Positions 62,048-64,000 of a stretch of DNA of 64,000 bases are shown here, piece by piece. The translations under genes and the position numbers were made by a program. Numbering within the stretch: the first letter of the stretch is position 1; every line of letters begins with the position of its first letter. Below the pieces are notes generated by a model, which worked only from the letters and a program-made list of their open reading frames with translations, was not told where the DNA came from and did no database searches. Origin of the DNA: Eumeta japonica (Eukaryota; Arthropoda; Insecta; Lepidoptera; Psychidae); NCBI GenBank assembly GCA_005406025.1, contig BGZK01000135.1:496001-560000 (forward strand), read 5' to 3'.

Positions 62048-62102
<55 letters not shown>
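62048..62102. repeat. Long (TA)n microsatellite
   Basis: About 27 uninterrupted TA units, the longest in the window. Confidence 0.97.
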
Positions 62103-62104
<2 letters not shown>

Positions 62105-62235
62105 ATACTATACATATACATCTATACTACTGCATAAATCTACAGCGTCTTACTGTTCCTCATTTTTGTTTTGTTAAGATTTCTTGTTAGATGTTCATTT
62201 CATGACTAAAGACTCCAATTCTACTATTTTAGAAA

Positions 62236-62865
62236 TTCTTGTCTGTCTGTCCTTTTATAACTCAGGAACGGCTAGATTGATCTCAATTAAAATAGGTACA
62301 CAGTAATAACATGTGATTGCGCACATGATAAGCTACTCTGTCTGCGTATCTGTTTGTTTTTTTATAACTCATAAACGGTTTGACCAAACGTCATGAAAAT
62401 CGGTACAGAGTTAGAATATGTGATTGCGCAAATGATATATGTATCACTTGTGACATCAAATCCCATATCAAATGATCTATCACTAGTAGTTCAGGACTTA
62501 CTATCTGACTGTCTGTTAGTTTCTCTGTCTAAATATTTTTTATGGCTTAAAAAATATTTTACCGATCACAATGAAAAATTGTATGCAGTAATAATACATG
62601 ATTGTCTAAATGAAAGACTACTGTCTATCTGTCTCTTTCTCTGTCTGTATATTCATATATGACTTAAAAAAAGGTTTCACCACTCTTAATGAAAAGCAGT
62701 ACAGTCGGTAAGTCATTTGCGCAAACACGTGACTGCGCAAATGATAAACTACTATTTGTCGGTCTGCTTGTATGTCCTTTTATGACTAAAAAATTCTTGA
62801 ACCGAACTTAATGAAAATTAGTACATAGTCGCAACATGTGATTGGGTAAATGTTGGGCTATATGT
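62236..62865 (+). repeat. Diverged tandem array, about 110-150 bases per unit
   Basis: Five units are visible. Each has a CTGTCTGT-rich lead, TTTTATAACTCA or TTATGACTTAAA, an ATGAAAAT(C/T)GGTAC-like phrase, and ATGTGATTGCGCAAATGATA. An 89-codon open frame (62393-62662) spans units and is a by-product of the repeat. The array on the opposite strand at 39.2-39.7 kb has the same architecture. Confidence 0.75.
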
Positions 62866-62944
62866 AATTATGATATATCGTATAAGTATAATAAAAAAAG
62901 TATTTTTTGTATTTCGTCGGAGGCCTTATTTATTTGTTTTTATA

Positions 62945-63120
62945 CAGTTGTGTGTCTGTGTGTACGTGCGCCCGTGCGTGTGTGGGTGTATGTCTCTCTC
63001 TCTCTCTCTCTCTGTTTGTGTGTTGTGTGTAATTGTGTCTATGTAATACAAGTGGTTATAAATTTGCGTGTGTGAATGCGTGATCATGTGCGTATGAGTG
63101 TGCTTATGCGTGTCGTGTTT
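62945..63120. repeat. (GT)n/(TC)n simple-sequence tract
   Basis: TGTGTCTGTGTGTACGTGCG is followed by a run of about 11 TC units and further GT-rich DNA. Open frames on both strands across it are low-complexity artefacts. Confidence 0.95.
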
Positions 63121-63615
63121 GTAAGTCATAACTTTATTGTGATTTTCCATATTATATAAACTTGTGTTTTAATCAGTTGACATTTATTCTCAAACAAAGA
63201 AGTATTTGGTTGTCCTTTGTCATGAATCTATAATTCTAATTATTGAGAAATTTTAACTTTTTTAATTCTCATAAGGGTGCCTTTTAAGTAAGAAATTATA
63301 ATAAGAGTAATTGAAATGAGAGAAAAACTAGATATTTGCTTGAGTTATTGGTGTACGTTGCCTAAACAGCTTAAAATAAGGAAATAAAATATTAACCTTA
63401 AATAAGTATATAAATCATATCCACGACACCATATACTTATATTTAATATTTCAGCCATAGAGACGATTTTTATGTTAAAAGCGAAAGAAATTCACGAAAT
63501 GAAGTTTGGATATGGTTTTCAAGTACACTACATAAATTCTTATAAAACACATAATTTAATCCACGGCCGAATCGAACAATGAGCTTTTAGTTTAAGTCAA
63601 GTTAAAAGTACTTAC

Positions 63616-63782
63616 GTACCACACGCTCCGTGTCTCGGAGTACAGCTTAAGCCGTCGGTCGCGGACGTCGTCATCGCATTGGCGAGACAATCTTTAACAG
63701 CTTCTAATCCGCGCCGGGCCAGCGTCGAAGGCGTAAGGTTCAAGCCCCCCGCTATCGAAACAAAAAGATCGTGCGAGGGCAT
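63616..63782 (-). CDS. Probable first coding exon of an unidentified minus-strand gene
   Basis: On the minus strand an ATG at 63782 opens 55 codons and runs into a perfect donor (GGTAC|GTAAGTAC) at 63615/63616, leaving phase 2. The peptide starts MPSHDLFVSIAGGLNLTPST, continues with LARRGLEAVKDCLANAM and ends in a Cys-containing TDGLSCTPRHGACG. High GC, CpG content and a strong donor support an exon. An acceptor-like CTGTAAAG lies right before the ATG, so the start could be an internal exon instead. The next exon would be at lower coordinates, but I could not find one with confidence in this window. The family is not recognised. Confidence 0.5.
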
Positions 63783-64000
63783 GGCTTTACAGTGAGGTAA
63801 ATAAAAGATGACACATGGAAATTTTATGGATAAATAGTTCGCTTTTTGCGATATATCCGTTGACGGAGAAGTTTACTAAATAATATACAATGAAAACAAT
63901 AAGTTTGTAATTGAAGAAAGGCTTCTCACCGAATCATGCACCGCCAGATTTCCGAAATTATTGGCCCGATCGAAATTGAATTACATCACATGATAGTATG

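Noticed and set aside
61969..62190. Frame with a long Ile-Tyr repeat
   Set aside because: It is the translation of a (TA)n microsatellite.
62926..63150. His/Thr-rich minus-strand frame
   Set aside because: It is the translation of a GT/TC simple-sequence tract.

Overview
The window reads as nuclear DNA of an insect, most likely a moth or butterfly. It is AT-rich, its genes are short exons split by GT-AG introns, and it carries many dispersed repeats: two mariner families, a hAT remnant, truncated LINE tails, and several repeat types that I recall from lepidopteran genomes. The species call is inference. No rRNA, tRNA, CRISPR or bacterial-style operon was seen.

Left part (1-12.5 kb). A possible exon of a minus-strand gene touches the left edge. 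Next is a two-exon plus-strand gene for a CDCA3/Tome-1-like protein with three DPRSP...RTP motifs and a myristoylation-type start. A 6.5 kb AT-rich spacer with short-loop palindromes follows, then a complete three-exon guanylate kinase on the minus strand.

Middle (12.5-31 kb). Repeat remnants and a 2.8 kb element with inverted ends, which holds an odd GC-rich Arg/Gly reading frame, precede a seven-exon cyclin B gene on the plus strand. Its second intron holds two dead mariner copies from different families in opposite orientation. Its fourth intron holds a 62-codon antisense reading frame. CDCA3 and cyclin B both act at mitotic entry in animals. Guanylate kinase supplies GDP for nucleotide pools.

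Right part (31-64 kb). I find no convincing multi-exon gene for about 32 kb. The stretch holds repeats: an inverted pair of ~350 bp copies around a hAT remnant, two diverged tandem arrays, a LINE 3' end, microsatellites and many hairpins. It also holds a series of isolated GC- and CpG-rich islands in AT-rich DNA, and near the right edge a probable first coding exon of a minus-strand gene. A large gene with long introns, or a regulatory landscape, would fit this, but it is inference. I found no clear new multi-gene system. The best leads are the two elements with shared inverted ends (about 16.5-19.3 and 42.3-42.9 kb), the antisense small frame in the cyclin B intron, and the GC-island series with its exon at 63.6 kb.
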